DNA of 16,787 nucleotides from an uncultured Bacilli bacterium (lineage in GTDB: Bacteria; Bacillota_I; Bacilli_A; RF39; UBA660). Below are positions 1 to 7,652 of this stretch, piece after piece. The stretch's first letter is position 1, and the number at the start of each line of letters is the position of its first letter. Both the position numbers and the translations under genes were made by a program. Below the pieces are notes generated by a model. It made no database searches and was not told the DNA's origin. It saw only the letters and a program-made list of their open reading frames with translations. The stretch is from contig CANQHT010000017.1 in NCBI GenBank assembly GCA_947623705.1, positions 1 through 16,787 of the forward strand, written 5' to 3'.

Positions 1-7
1 ATTATAT

Positions 8-445
8 ATGACAAAATTAATAAATGATAGTTTAAGAATTTTAAGAGAACAAAATGGATTAAATCAAAAAGATATTGCCAGTATTTTAAATATTACGCAA
101 CCTAATTATTCTAGATGGGAGACAAATGAAAAAGTTATTCCTTTAACTAAACTCAATCATTTATGTAATTATTTTCATCTTAATATGGATTATTTATTTG
201 GTTTAGATAAGAAAAAAGTCATGCAAAGTGATAATATTTTAGATAAGAAATTAATTGGGCGTAATTTAAAAATGTTTAGAATTAAAAATAATTTAACGCA
301 AAAAGATATAGCTAACTTTTTAAATACTACTCAATCTACTATCTGGGCTTATGAAAATGGTAAAACTTTAATTTTAACTTCTTTTGTTTATCAACTTGCT
401 TTAAAATATCATTTTTCAATTGATAAATTTTTAGGAAGACACTAA
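8..445 (+). CDS. Tandem-HTH XRE-family transcriptional regulator
   Basis: This is a 145-residue, probably cytoplasmic, DNA-binding protein made of two Cro/C1-type helix-turn-helix units and little else. The first unit spans about residues 5-65 and has the motif LNQKDIASILNITQPNYSRWE. The second spans about residues 77-143 with LTQKDIANFLNTTQSTIWAYE. Both end in a matching YLFG/FLGR segment, so an internal duplication is evident. There is no sensor or membrane domain, so two half-sites may be bound by one chain. The ATG lies only 7 bases from the window edge, so its ribosome binding site, promoter and upstream neighbours cannot be seen and a longer N-terminus cannot be excluded. It converges on the ABC transporter operon, and its TAA overlaps the T-run of that operon's terminator. 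Target genes are unknown. Confidence 0.85.
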   Translation: MTKLINDSLRILREQNGLNQKDIASILNITQPNYSRWETNEKVIPLTKLNHLCNYFHLNMDYLFGLDKKKVMQSDNILDKKLIGRNLKMFRIKNNLTQKDIANFLNTTQSTIWAYENGKTLILTSFVYQLALKYHFSIDKFLGRH

Positions 446-465
446 AAAAGGAAGATTACTCTTCC
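444..465 (-). terminator. Rho-independent terminator of the ABC operon, containing the stop codon
   Basis: On the minus strand a 6-bp stem (GGAAGA/TCTTCC, 450-455 with 460-465) and a 4-base loop are followed by six T. The TAA of the ABC gene (456-458) lies at the loop, so the terminator begins within the last codons. No T-run follows in the plus direction, so it appears to work only on the minus strand. Confidence 0.8.
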
Positions 466-2243
466 ATACTTTCAAATTGACTATTATATAGTTCGGCATA
501 CTTACCATTTAATTTTAATAATTCTTCATGATTACCCATTTCCACAATATTTCCTTCTTGCATCATTAAAATTAAATCGGCATTTTTAATGGTTGATAAA
601 CGGTGGGCAATAATGAATGAAGTTCTGCCTTCGGTTAATTTATCCATGGCTTTTTGGACTAATTCTTCGGTTCTCGTATCTACACTTGAGGTGGCTTCAT
701 CTAAAATTAAGAATGGGGCATTTTTAATCATACCTCTAGCAATAGTTAAAAGTTGTTTTTGACCAGAAGATAACGTTTCATTATCCGAAAGTACTGTATC
801 ATAACCATTAGGTAGAGTTTTTATAAAGTGATGTAATCCCACTATTTTACAAACTTTCTCAATATCTTCATCCGATACTTTTTTATTATTATATTTAATA
901 TTTTCTTTAATTGATCCTTCAAATACCCATGTATCTTGTAAAACCATTATAAATAAATCATGAATATTTTTTCTCGTTAATTCTTTCGTACTAATACCAT
1001 CGATTTTAATGTCACCATCTTTAATGTCATAGAATTTCATAAGTAAGTTAACCATTGTTGTTTTACCAGCTCCAGTTGGTCCTACAATGGCAATTTTTTC
1101 ACCAGATTTAATATCAACATTAAAGTCTTTAATTATAACTTTATCTTCGTCATAACCAAATTTAACATGATCAAAAGTAATATCACCTTTTACTTTAGAT
1201 GGATCTAATTTAACGTTTGTATTTTCAACACTCATATCCTCTTCTCTTAAGAAGGTAAATACTCTTTCACTCGCGGCGGCACAAGATTGTAAACTAGATA
1301 AAGATTGGGCAATTTGCGATAATGGTTGGGTAAATAATCTGACATATAACATAAATGCGACAATGACACCAAAGTCAATAACATTATTCATGGTAAGAAG
1401 AGCTCCCACTATACAAACACAAACATAACCGAAGTTACCGATGAATCCCATAAATGGATGCATTAAACCAGATAGAAATTGACCTCTTCTGACATTTTCA
1501 TAAATTTCATCATTAATTGTCGCAAACTTTTCATTAGCGTCTTCGACTCCATTGTATGCCCTCACAACATTATGACCGGCGTACATTTCTTCAATATGGC
1601 CATTAAGTTTACCTATTCCATTTTGAAGAGCATCAAAGTATTTTTGACTACGACTTATTACTAAAGTCATAAAAACAAAACCAAAAACACTAGATAATAT
1701 TGCCGTTAAAGCCATTATACCATTGGTTACAAACATCATAATTACGGAACCAATAAGTAAAGTAACGGCACTTACTAAAGAACCTAAACTTTGATTCAAT
1801 GTTTGACTTAAAGTATCAACATCATTGGTTACTCTTGATAAAATATCGCCATAACTATTTTTATCAAAATATCTAAGGGGCATGCGATTAATTTTTTCCG
1901 TAATTTCTCTTCGCATTTGTTTTGAGAATTTATTAGTTACAACCGCCATAATATATTGTTCTAAATAACCTAGAATAGCACTAATTAAATAAATTATTAA
2001 TAGGATTAATGATATTCTTTTAATCTCGGCCATATTAATACTACCAAGTAGGCCTTCCGTAATTAAATTGGTAATATCTCTTAATTTATCGGGACCAATT
2101 ATAGATAATATGGAACTAATCATGGCAAGAATTACTGCAATTACAATAGCAATTAAATAAGGCCGACAATATTTAACTAAATCACTAATCGATTTTTTAA
2201 AATCTTTCGCTTTTTCTGGTGTTCCCATAGGTCTTCTAGGCAT
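456..2243 (-). CDS. ABC exporter half-transporter, canonical ATPase subunit (multidrug/lipid type)
   Basis: This 595-residue fusion of a six-helix transmembrane domain (about residues 25-330) and an ATP-binding domain is the usual length for type IV ABC exporters of the LmrCD/BmrCD/TM287-288 class. Walker A is GPTGAGKTT (388-396), the Q-loop Q is near 436, the signature is LSSGQ (491-495), Walker B ends in LILDE with catalytic E near 516, and the H-loop His is near 547. The catalytic residues are canonical, whereas the signature deviates from LSGGQ. The degenerate site of such heterodimers uses the signature of the catalytic partner, so this fits. It overlaps the upstream ABC gene by 8 bases, and its GGAAGGTGA ribosome binding site lies within that gene's end, implying translational coupling. 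Substrate is not predictable. Confidence 0.93.
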   Translation of the reverse strand: MPRRPMGTPEKAKDFKKSISDLVKYCRPYLIAIVIAVILAMISSILSIIGPDKLRDITNLITEGLLGSINMAEIKRISLILLIIYLISAILGYLEQYIMAVVTNKFSKQMRREITEKINRMPLRYFDKNSYGDILSRVTNDVDTLSQTLNQSLGSLVSAVTLLIGSVIMMFVTNGIMALTAILSSVFGFVFMTLVISRSQKYFDALQNGIGKLNGHIEEMYAGHNVVRAYNGVEDANEKFATINDEIYENVRRGQFLSGLMHPFMGFIGNFGYVCVCIVGALLTMNNVIDFGVIVAFMLYVRLFTQPLSQIAQSLSSLQSCAAASERVFTFLREEDMSVENTNVKLDPSKVKGDITFDHVKFGYDEDKVIIKDFNVDIKSGEKIAIVGPTGAGKTTMVNLLMKFYDIKDGDIKIDGISTKELTRKNIHDLFIMVLQDTWVFEGSIKENIKYNNKKVSDEDIEKVCKIVGLHHFIKTLPNGYDTVLSDNETLSSGQKQLLTIARGMIKNAPFLILDEATSSVDTRTEELVQKAMDKLTEGRTSFIIAHRLSTIKNADLILMMQEGNIVEMGNHEELLKLNGKYAELYNSQFESMEE

Positions 2244-4002
2244 TTAAATCACCTTCCAATTCTTTTTCGGATAATTGCGATAAAGCAATTTCTTTATATA
2301 TTTGACAATTTTTAAGTAATTCTTTATGCGTACCCATACCAACTAATTTACCTTCATTTAAAACTAAAATTTTATCAGCATCTTTAATTGTCCCAATTCT
2401 TTGAGCAACGATTAAATTAGTTGCATCTTTCGTATATTTTTTTAATTCTTTTCGTAAAGTAAAATCGGTTTTATAATCAAGGGCACTAAAGGAATCATCA
2501 AAAATATAAATTTCGGGATCTCTTGCTATCGCTCTCGCAATTGCGAGTCTTTGTTTTTGACCACCCGAAATATTCGTTCCACTTTGAGCAATTTCGGCAT
2601 CATAAGTGTTCTCCATTTTTAAAACAAAATCTTCAGCTTGCGCAACTTTAACGGCTTCTTTAATTTTCTTTAAAGATGGTTTAGTATTATTTTTTTCGCC
2701 ATAAGCTACATTACTTTTAACATCACCCCGAAATATTACCGCCCTTTGGGGAATATAACCAATTAAATTATTTAAACTTTCTAATTTATAATCTTTGACA
2801 TTTATCCCATCTACTAAAACTTCGCCTTCGGTTGCATCATAAAATCTTGGCACTAAATTAATAAGTGTACTTTTCCCCGAACCAGTTGAACCGATAAAAG
2901 CCACAGTTTCCCCTTTTTTGGCTGTAAATGATATATTATGTAACATATATTCTTCGGCATCTGGATATTTAAAGGAAACATTTTTAAATTCTACAGTTCC
3001 TATTTCCTTACCTTCAGTAACTTCGCCATCTTTAATAGATACATCTTTTTCTAAAACTTCCAAAATTCTTTTCGCTGAAACTTGAGCTCTTGGATACATA
3101 ATGAATATCATAATTAACATCATAAATGACATAACTACTTGCATAGCATAAGATGAGAATACTACCATATCGGAAAATAAGGTAATTTTATCTAACATAT
3201 TAGCTTTATCAATTAAAATCGCCCCGATAAAATAAATAGATAGAGATAACCCTGACATTACTAAAGACATTACGGGATTAAGTAACCCTAAAGTTTTTTG
3301 GTTAAATAATTGTAAATTTTTTAAATCTTCATTAGCTTTTTCAAATTTCTTTTGTTGATAATTCTCCGCATTAAAAGCCCTTATAACTCGAATACCGGTT
3401 AAATTTTCTCGTGTAATTCTATTCAAATTATCAGTCAACTTTTGAACTAATTTAAATTTTGGAAAAACTAGAAGCATTAAGATAATAATGGTTATAAATA
3501 GAATAACTACCGCAACAGCTGTTACCATACTCCAAGAAAAATTCTTACCAGATATCTTAATTATTGCCCAAGTAGCCATTATGGGTGCTTTAATCATGGC
3601 TTGTAAACCCATCGCAATAAGCATTTGCACTTGTGTAACATCATTAGTTGTTCTCGTAATTAAAGAACTTGTCGAAAATTCTTTAATTTCTTCCGTACCA
3701 AACTCGCCAACTTTAGCAAATACTTGATAACGCATAATTTTACCAAAATAAGCGGCAACATTGGCGGCAAAATAACCCACAATAAAAGAAGCAATTAAAC
3801 TACCAAAAGCACATAATAACATGTAGCCGCCTTCTTTTAAGATATCAACCATTTTACTACCTTCAGTTTGAACTAAAACTGTAATTTGGGACATATAATC
3901 CGGAATTTTCAACTCTAAATAAACATTTACCGAAATAAATGCCACACATATTAAAGCATAAAATAATTCTCTTTTTCCTAACTTTTTAAATAATTTAAAC
4001 AT
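2236..4002 (-). CDS. ABC exporter half-transporter, degenerate ATPase subunit
   Basis: This 588-residue partner of the following ABC gene has a transmembrane domain at about residues 12-320 and an ATP-binding domain at about 335-575. Walker A is GSTGSGKST (371-379), the Q-loop Q is near 419 and the signature is a canonical ISGGQ (478-482). Walker B reads YIFDD, so the catalytic Glu position holds Asp (503), and the H-loop His is replaced by Gln (AQRIGT, 534). Asp plus Gln is the hallmark of the non-hydrolytic site in heterodimeric exporters such as TM287 and BmrC. It is the first gene of a two-gene operon. A strong AAAGGAGATG site precedes the ATG and an extended -10 promoter lies at 4037-4065. 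Function is probably drug or lipid export; substrate unknown. Confidence 0.93.
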   Translation of the reverse strand: MFKLFKKLGKRELFYALICVAFISVNVYLELKIPDYMSQITVLVQTEGSKMVDILKEGGYMLLCAFGSLIASFIVGYFAANVAAYFGKIMRYQVFAKVGEFGTEEIKEFSTSSLITRTTNDVTQVQMLIAMGLQAMIKAPIMATWAIIKISGKNFSWSMVTAVAVVILFITIIILMLLVFPKFKLVQKLTDNLNRITRENLTGIRVIRAFNAENYQQKKFEKANEDLKNLQLFNQKTLGLLNPVMSLVMSGLSLSIYFIGAILIDKANMLDKITLFSDMVVFSSYAMQVVMSFMMLIMIFIMYPRAQVSAKRILEVLEKDVSIKDGEVTEGKEIGTVEFKNVSFKYPDAEEYMLHNISFTAKKGETVAFIGSTGSGKSTLINLVPRFYDATEGEVLVDGINVKDYKLESLNNLIGYIPQRAVIFRGDVKSNVAYGEKNNTKPSLKKIKEAVKVAQAEDFVLKMENTYDAEIAQSGTNISGGQKQRLAIARAIARDPEIYIFDDSFSALDYKTDFTLRKELKKYTKDATNLIVAQRIGTIKDADKILVLNEGKLVGMGTHKELLKNCQIYKEIALSQLSEKELEGDLNA

Positions 4003-4036
4003 ATTTTAAGCATCTCCTTTAGATGTACCATTAATG

Positions 4037-4065
4037 ATTTTACCAACATTTATAATATATTGCAA
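4037..4065 (-). promoter_or_regulatory. Promoter of the ABC exporter operon
   Basis: The minus strand reads TTGCAA (-35, 4065-4060), a 17-base spacer, then TAAAAT (-10, 4042-4037) preceded by TGG, making an extended -10. Transcription would start near 4030, giving a leader of about 28 nt before the ATG at 4002. A second TATAAT at 4071-4066 is an alternative -10 with no clear -35. Confidence 0.6.
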
Positions 4066-4115
4066 TTATAAATGATTGATTACACTATTTTAAAATTATT
4101 TTGTGATAATATAGT

Positions 4116-4140
4116 GAAAAAAAGAATGATTAATCATTCC
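4116..4140 (-). terminator. Terminator containing the stop codon of the upstream membrane protein gene
   Basis: A perfect 16-bp palindrome (GAATGATT/AATCATTC, 4124-4139) is followed on the minus strand by seven T. The TAA at 4130-4132 lies at the centre of the palindrome, so the stop codon would be in the hairpin loop. Confidence 0.8.
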
Positions 4141-5269
4141 ATTTCAAAGTATTCGCAATATGAGCACTATCTTTTTTAATATTGTTTTTTGTGTTTTTAG
4201 TAAAACTATCAACAAAAGCATATTTATCATCATTAAAGACATAATAGAAATATTCGGTAAATCCTTCTAAATCAAATTCTCCTTCTAAAACTTGATAACC
4301 ATATTCATTATTATAAATTTTACTAGCAACATAACCATCTTCTTCTTTTAAATACTCTTCGATAGTTTTCGCCGTATCATCACCACTCATTGTGGCATCA
4401 GTATAATAATAAACATGAATTTCCCCAGAATCACCACTTAAATCTTTTTTTGGATAAATAGTATATCCTACTTCCCCATTAGAATTATAAGTAAATTCTT
4501 CATAACTACTAGGTAAATCATAAGTAATAACACGAGATTCTTCTTTAATATTATTACTTAATAAGGAAGATGCAAAGCCGATAATAAAAAATACAACAAC
4601 TACAACAATAACTAAAATAATATTTTTCTTTTTATTAACTTCTTTATAGTAATATCTACCTTTGGTAACTTTAATACATCCTTTTCTTATAAAATATAGA
4701 AAAACATTATCATCTAATTTTAAATTACTATCTAATTCTTCTTTACTAATCGCCGTATTTTTATTTAAAGCATTAAGTTTAGTAAATATATCTTTTATTT
4801 TTTCTTCTTCACCGGGATATCTATTATTAATATTAATGTTCGTATCTCCTAAATTAATTTGAGTATGAATATTTTTAATAACGCCACTGATACCTAAAGC
4901 TGTAAATAGTAAACTAAACATATAGTCTGTTAAAAGGGCTCTGACAAAATCATGACTTTCATAAAGTAACTTAAAATTAGCTAAACTAAATATACCATAT
5001 TCTTTATAAAGTAATAAATTGGGAATAACAAAAAATGTCGCAACGGATACTGATAAAATTGAGATAATAGCAATGATCCAAGGTAAACTTTTAGACATTT
5101 TACCATTAAATATCTCATAACCTTTTAAAGCACCCAATGCAATAATAAGAGCGGAAAATGATGCAATAATATTCGCATAAACATATAATAAAATCCACGG
5201 AATACTCGCAATTAAACCACCTATAAGGGCACCAATAATTCCGGTTACATAACTCTTTTTCTTTTCCAT
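4130..5269 (-). CDS. Unrecognised multi-pass membrane protein with extracytoplasmic C-terminal domain
   Basis: I do not recognise the family of this roughly 379-residue protein. It shows about four hydrophobic helices in the first 135 residues (near 8-29, 31-51, 64-86, 115-133). A soluble segment of about 80 residues follows, with KIKDIFTKLNALN and a basic stretch resembling a small winged-helix or TM-linker domain. A strong single helix comes next (about 216-237, with six consecutive Val/Ile). The C-terminal 140 residues are polar and rich in Tyr, Asp and Glu, probably outside the cell. An in-frame TTG lies four codons upstream, but the ATG at 5269 is preceded by GGTGG at 7 bases and is a better start. 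It has its own promoter (5291-5299) and terminator, so it appears monocistronic. A stress or envelope-sensing role is possible but unproven. Confidence 0.8.
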   Translation of the reverse strand: MEKKKSYVTGIIGALIGGLIASIPWILLYVYANIIASFSALIIALGALKGYEIFNGKMSKSLPWIIAIISILSVSVATFFVIPNLLLYKEYGIFSLANFKLLYESHDFVRALLTDYMFSLLFTALGISGVIKNIHTQINLGDTNININNRYPGEEEKIKDIFTKLNALNKNTAISKEELDSNLKLDDNVFLYFIRKGCIKVTKGRYYYKEVNKKKNIILVIVVVVVFFIIGFASSLLSNNIKEESRVITYDLPSSYEEFTYNSNGEVGYTIYPKKDLSGDSGEIHVYYYTDATMSGDDTAKTIEEYLKEEDGYVASKIYNNEYGYQVLEGEFDLEGFTEYFYYVFNDDKYAFVDSFTKNTKNNIKKDSAHIANTLKWND

Positions 5270-5290
5270 AACTACCACCAATCTAAAATC

Positions 5291-5299
5291 ATTATAGCA
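5291..5299 (-). promoter_or_regulatory. Extended -10 promoter of the membrane protein gene
   Basis: The minus strand reads TGCTATAAT, a consensus extended -10 with no clear -35. It lies about 20 bases upstream of the ATG at 5269 and downstream of the RNA terminator at 5338-5364. The RNA upstream therefore need not be the leader of this gene. Confidence 0.6.
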
Positions 5300-5337
5300 T
5301 TAATTTTGAAGTTATTCTATCATAACAAAAATCATTT

Positions 5338-5364
5338 AAAAATAAAAAGAAGTTCATACTTCTT
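5338..5364 (-). terminator. Terminator of the structured RNA
   Basis: The minus strand forms a 7-bp stem AAGAAGT/ACTTCTT (5364-5358 with 5353-5347), loop ATGA, then TTTTATTTTT. This is a typical intrinsic terminator with no coding gene ending just upstream of it. Confidence 0.8.
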
Positions 5365-5481
5365 AATAAATTTGTCCTGGGTTGAATCAAAGTGTAACAA
5401 CCGGTACCAGAATTGCTCAGTTATTTATTGTCTATGAGCCTAGAACCTCACCGGACACTAGCAAGGGCAACACTACTTGTC
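5340..5481 (-). ncRNA. Putative stand-alone structured small RNA of about 140 nt, family unassigned
   Basis: A near-consensus promoter at 5488-5516 predicts a start near 5481, and a T-run terminator ends the transcript near 5340. No credible reading frame lies between them. The RNA can fold into a bulged rod: AGTGT/ACACT (5459-5455 with 5395-5391), then CCGGT/ACCGG (5454-5450 with 5405-5401), CTAG/CTGG, GCTCA/TGAGC (5439-5435 with 5419-5415), and a 15-base A-rich apical loop. A GTTG/CAAC pair lies further out across an internal loop. The local G+C content is higher than in the flanks, as is usual for structured RNA in AT-rich genomes. A long rod with a central bubble is reminiscent of 6S RNA, but I cannot match conserved 6S positions. 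It lacks the SRP RNA tetraloop region and a proper T-box. Confidence 0.65.
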
Positions 5482-5487
5482 AATATA

Positions 5488-5516
5488 CTTATATTAAATT
5501 TACATACGTTTGTCAA
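5488..5516 (-). promoter_or_regulatory. Strong sigma-A promoter of the structured RNA
   Basis: The minus strand carries a perfect TTGACA (-35, 5516-5511), a 17-base spacer and TATAAG (-10, 5493-5488). This is the only promoter in the window with a perfect -35, as expected for an abundant RNA. The -35 starts only 8 bases beyond the stop codon of the nuclease gene. Confidence 0.75.
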
Positions 5517-5524
5517 AGAATTTT

Positions 5525-6244
5525 TTATTCTTTCAAACTACTATCACCAGTTTTATAATCGATATTTATTCCTTCTTGAACATTATATATATAAATATTA
5601 AACTTAATACCTTTACCATTATCTTCAATCGATAAGCCTTCCATTTCAATACCACTGGCTAATAAATTAGTCCCTTCATATATTGGTGTAACCCGATATA
5701 AAACATGATTATGACTTTCTTTTAGATACTTGGCTACTTTATTTTCATATTCTAACATTACCCCAGTATTCATTTGTCTTGTACAAGTTATTAAATTTTG
5801 CATATTATCATTTTCACCAGTTAATTGAAACCCAATCAAATGACAACGATTATATAAATATTTTCCTGGTACAACATCATCATATCTTACAGTATGCCAA
5901 CCACTTGGTTTAGCATCTAACTGCCCTCTTTCTTCTGTAGGCATCAAAGATTCATCAATATTAGCAATAGCTACTCCCGCTCTTCCTAAATAATCTAACT
6001 TACTATAAGATTCATAAGATTTAGTATTTTTATCTTCTTCTGTAAAAAATGGTTCATTATTATTAATTAAAACATAATCTTCGCCCTTATACTCTGGTAT
6101 TTCTTCGATACTATAAGATGGTTGTGGAAAAAAATTCGTATAGATAAAATCTTTTATTTCCGTTTGAAAATTAAAATACACGCTTATTAAAACAATTAAT
6201 ATTAAAGTACCAATTATACTTTGTTTTTTTCTTCTTTTTTTCAT
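5525..6244 (-). CDS. Membrane-anchored DNA/RNA non-specific endonuclease (EndA-like)
   Basis: This 239-residue protein has a basic N-terminus, one hydrophobic anchor (about residues 9-25) and an extracytoplasmic nuclease domain. The core block runs from PSGWHTVRYDDVVPGKYLY (113-131) through NRCHLIGFQLTGEN (132-145) to NLITCTRQMN (150-159). This is the beta-beta-alpha-metal active site of the DNA/RNA non-specific endonuclease family, with H135 the expected general base and N150 or N159 the metal ligand. The classic DRGH of streptococcal EndA is NRCH here, a variant seen in this subfamily. It probably degrades extracellular DNA or RNA for nutrients, or processes DNA at the surface. An AGGG ribosome binding site precedes the ATG. 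The gene has its own promoter and is followed at once by the RNA promoter. Confidence 0.88.
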   Translation of the reverse strand: MKKRRKKQSIIGTLILIVLISVYFNFQTEIKDFIYTNFFPQPSYSIEEIPEYKGEDYVLINNNEPFFTEEDKNTKSYESYSKLDYLGRAGVAIANIDESLMPTEERGQLDAKPSGWHTVRYDDVVPGKYLYNRCHLIGFQLTGENDNMQNLITCTRQMNTGVMLEYENKVAKYLKESHNHVLYRVTPIYEGTNLLASGIEMEGLSIEDNGKGIKFNIYIYNVQEGINIDYKTGDSSLKE

Positions 6245-6262
6245 ACAACTTACCCTAAATAA

Positions 6263-6271
6263 ATTATAGCA
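6263..6271 (-). promoter_or_regulatory. Extended -10 promoter of the endonuclease gene
   Basis: The minus strand reads TGCTATAAT, about 20 bases upstream of the ATG at 6244. The region 17 bases further upstream overlaps the T-rich end of the preceding terminator and gives no clear -35. Confidence 0.55.
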
Positions 6272-6281
6272 AAATTTTCTA

Positions 6282-6315
6282 AATATTAAAAGAAGAACAT
6301 TGGTTAGTTCTTCTT
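6282..6315 (-). terminator. Terminator containing the stop codon of the thioredoxin-like gene
   Basis: A 9-bp perfect stem AAGAAGAAC/GTTCTTCTT (6315-6307 with 6298-6290) encloses an 8-base loop that contains the TAA stop (6304-6306). It ends in a TTTTAATATTT tail on the minus strand. Confidence 0.75.
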
Positions 6316-7020
6316 AGATTTAGTATTTGCTTTTTTGGTTTGTTTACTATTTGTTTTTTTATTATTAGTAGTTTTCTTAGGTTGTTTACTTTCTACTTTT
6401 TTCTCATTCTTAGCTTTCTTTTCTTCAACTATTTCTTTTTTATCTTCTTTTTCTTCTAGTTTATTATTTTCTTTTTTTACATGTTTTTCAGATTCATTTT
6501 TATCTTTAATAACTACGACAGCGGCGATGGCACCAATAACTACTAGGGCTGCTCCCATAACTCCAAATAAAACGACTGGATTAATAGTTGGTTTATCATT
6601 TTCATTAGAGAATAATGCTACTATATCGTTATCTCCTTCTTCATAAACTTGATTAATTACTTCTTCAAGACTGCCATTATAACTATTAGCACAGTAAACA
6701 TCACTTATTACTACTAAAGGTGTTGAAGTTGTTACAGCATCAGTAAAACCTAAACTATGACAATAATTAACTACCTTAGTTCCTAATTTATAATCTTTAC
6801 CTTGAGCCCAAGTATTATGATCAACATATAATTCTTTATGAACTATTTTAAATTTTTCATTATTTGACTCTAAACTTTCTAAGTACTCAGTTTGAGCTTC
6901 ACAAGCAGGACAACCACCGGCTTCAAAAATGTAAACATTAACTGGTTCTTTACTTTCTGCCATTACTAAAGTAGGAACAACCATTAAAATCATTAATAAA
7001 CTAAATAAAAATTTCTTCAT
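6304..7020 (-). CDS. Extracytoplasmic thioredoxin-fold protein with membrane anchor and Lys-rich cytoplasmic tail
   Basis: This 238-residue protein starts with a signal peptide (MKKFLFSLLMILMVV, likely cleavage after VMA at residue 21). A thioredoxin-like domain follows at about residues 25-130 with active-site CPAC (37-40) and a probable cis-proline in STPLVV (P101). Further cysteines at 87 and 110 could form a structural disulfide. A single helix lies at about 147-171. The last 65 residues are almost entirely Lys, Glu, Asn, Ser and Thr, probably disordered and cytoplasmic by the positive-inside rule. It likely acts in thiol-disulfide chemistry outside the membrane, but no DsbD- or CcdA-like partner is next to it. 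The GGAGGG ribosome binding site is strong and the gene has its own promoter and terminator. The tail's purpose is unknown; it could bind nucleic acid or ribosomes. Confidence 0.85.
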   Translation of the reverse strand: MKKFLFSLLMILMVVPTLVMAESKEPVNVYIFEAGGCPACEAQTEYLESLESNNEKFKIVHKELYVDHNTWAQGKDYKLGTKVVNYCHSLGFTDAVTTSTPLVVISDVYCANSYNGSLEEVINQVYEEGDNDIVALFSNENDKPTINPVVLFGVMGAALVVIGAIAAVVVIKDKNESEKHVKKENNKLEEKEDKKEIVEEKKAKNEKKVESKQPKKTTNNKKTNSKQTKKANTKSKKN

Positions 7021-7038
7021 ATATACCCTCCGTCATTA

Positions 7039-7067
7039 ATTATAACATTATTTAAATAATATCACAA
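7039..7067 (-). promoter_or_regulatory. Promoter of the thioredoxin-like gene
   Basis: The minus strand reads TTGTGA (-35, 7067-7062), 17 bases, then TATAAT (7044-7039) preceded by TGT. The -35 lies just past the stop codon of the upstream DUF1003 gene. No terminator separates the two, so some read-through is possible. Confidence 0.65.
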
Positions 7068-7068
7068 A

Positions 7069-7590
7069 TTACTTTTTTAAATTTTGTTCTTCCTCTTCTT
7101 TTTCTTTTAAATAGCTTAATATTTTATTTTGATTTTGTAAAACTTTATCTAAGTGTTCATCTAAATGTTCTAGAATTAGTTCACTTTTTAAATCCGTCCT
7201 GTAATCATTTTTATTTCTTATCGTATCTTTTTTAGATTGTCTATTTTGACTCATCATAATAATCGGTGCTTGTAAGGCCGCTAAACAAGATAAGAGTAAA
7301 TTAAGCAATATAAATGGGTAAGGGTCAATACCTTCTTTTAAAATAACCATATTTAAAATTACCCAAAAAATTAGAAAGCCACAAAACAGTAGAATAAATG
7401 TCCAGCTTCCCGCAACTTCCGATAATTTATCCGCAACTTTATCCCCAAAGGTCATTTTTTCATCATTCTCTTTATCCACATCAATAGTAATCGGATTATT
7501 AACTAATAAGTCAATTATTTCTTCTTCATCTTTTTCTTCTAAATTTTGATTTAAAAGCATTTTAACAATTTCTTTTTTTCTTTTTTCCAT
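7069..7590 (-). CDS. DUF1003 family membrane protein
   Basis: This 173-residue protein carries the conserved DUF1003 core. TFGDKVADK (about 47-55) and GSWTFI (61-66) come first, then a helix, the loop DPYPFILLNLLLS (about 89-101), a second helix, and APIIMMSQNRQ (108-118). Two transmembrane segments lie at about 63-84 and 91-113. The N-terminal 45 residues are charged, and the C-terminal 50 form a likely coiled coil rich in Leu, Lys and Glu. The biochemical function of the family is not established. The ATG is preceded by AAGGTATG. A TATAAT at 7612-7617 serves as promoter, so it is probably transcribed alone or with weak read-through into the thioredoxin-like gene. Confidence 0.88.
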   Translation of the reverse strand: MEKRKKEIVKMLLNQNLEEKDEEEIIDLLVNNPITIDVDKENDEKMTFGDKVADKLSEVAGSWTFILLFCGFLIFWVILNMVILKEGIDPYPFILLNLLLSCLAALQAPIIMMSQNRQSKKDTIRNKNDYRTDLKSELILEHLDEHLDKVLQNQNKILSYLKEKEEEEQNLKK

Positions 7591-7611
7591 ATATCATACC
7601 TTCTTGAATTT

Positions 7612-7617
7612 ATTATA
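7612..7617 (-). promoter_or_regulatory. -10 element of the DUF1003 gene promoter
   Basis: The minus strand has TATAAT about 22 bases upstream of the ATG at 7590. The sequence at -35 (TTAATT) matches poorly, and there is no TGn extension, unlike most other promoters here. Confidence 0.5.
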
Positions 7618-7652
7618 CTACATTTTTTAGAAATAATTAATTAAACTTAAAA

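Noticed and set aside
5340..5481. T-box leader, because CTGGTACCGG resembles the T-box TGGNACCGCG
   Set aside because: The last bases do not match, the RNA is too short for a stem I specifier domain, and the next gene is neither a tRNA synthetase nor an amino-acid gene and has its own promoter.
5515..5533. Hairpin AAAGAAT/ATTCTTT at the end of the nuclease gene as a terminator
   Set aside because: No T-run follows on the minus strand, the loop is five A, and the stem is AT-rich; it overlaps the -35 of the RNA promoter instead.
6335..6646. 103-codon open frame on the plus strand
   Set aside because: It is antisense to the Lys/Glu-rich tail and TM region of the thioredoxin-like gene; the Phe/Ser-rich product mirrors AAA/GAA codons and has no ribosome binding site.
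7472..7480. Second perfect DnaA box, TTATCCACA, on the plus strand
   Set aside because: It lies inside the DUF1003 coding sequence where codons dictate it, with no other box nearby.
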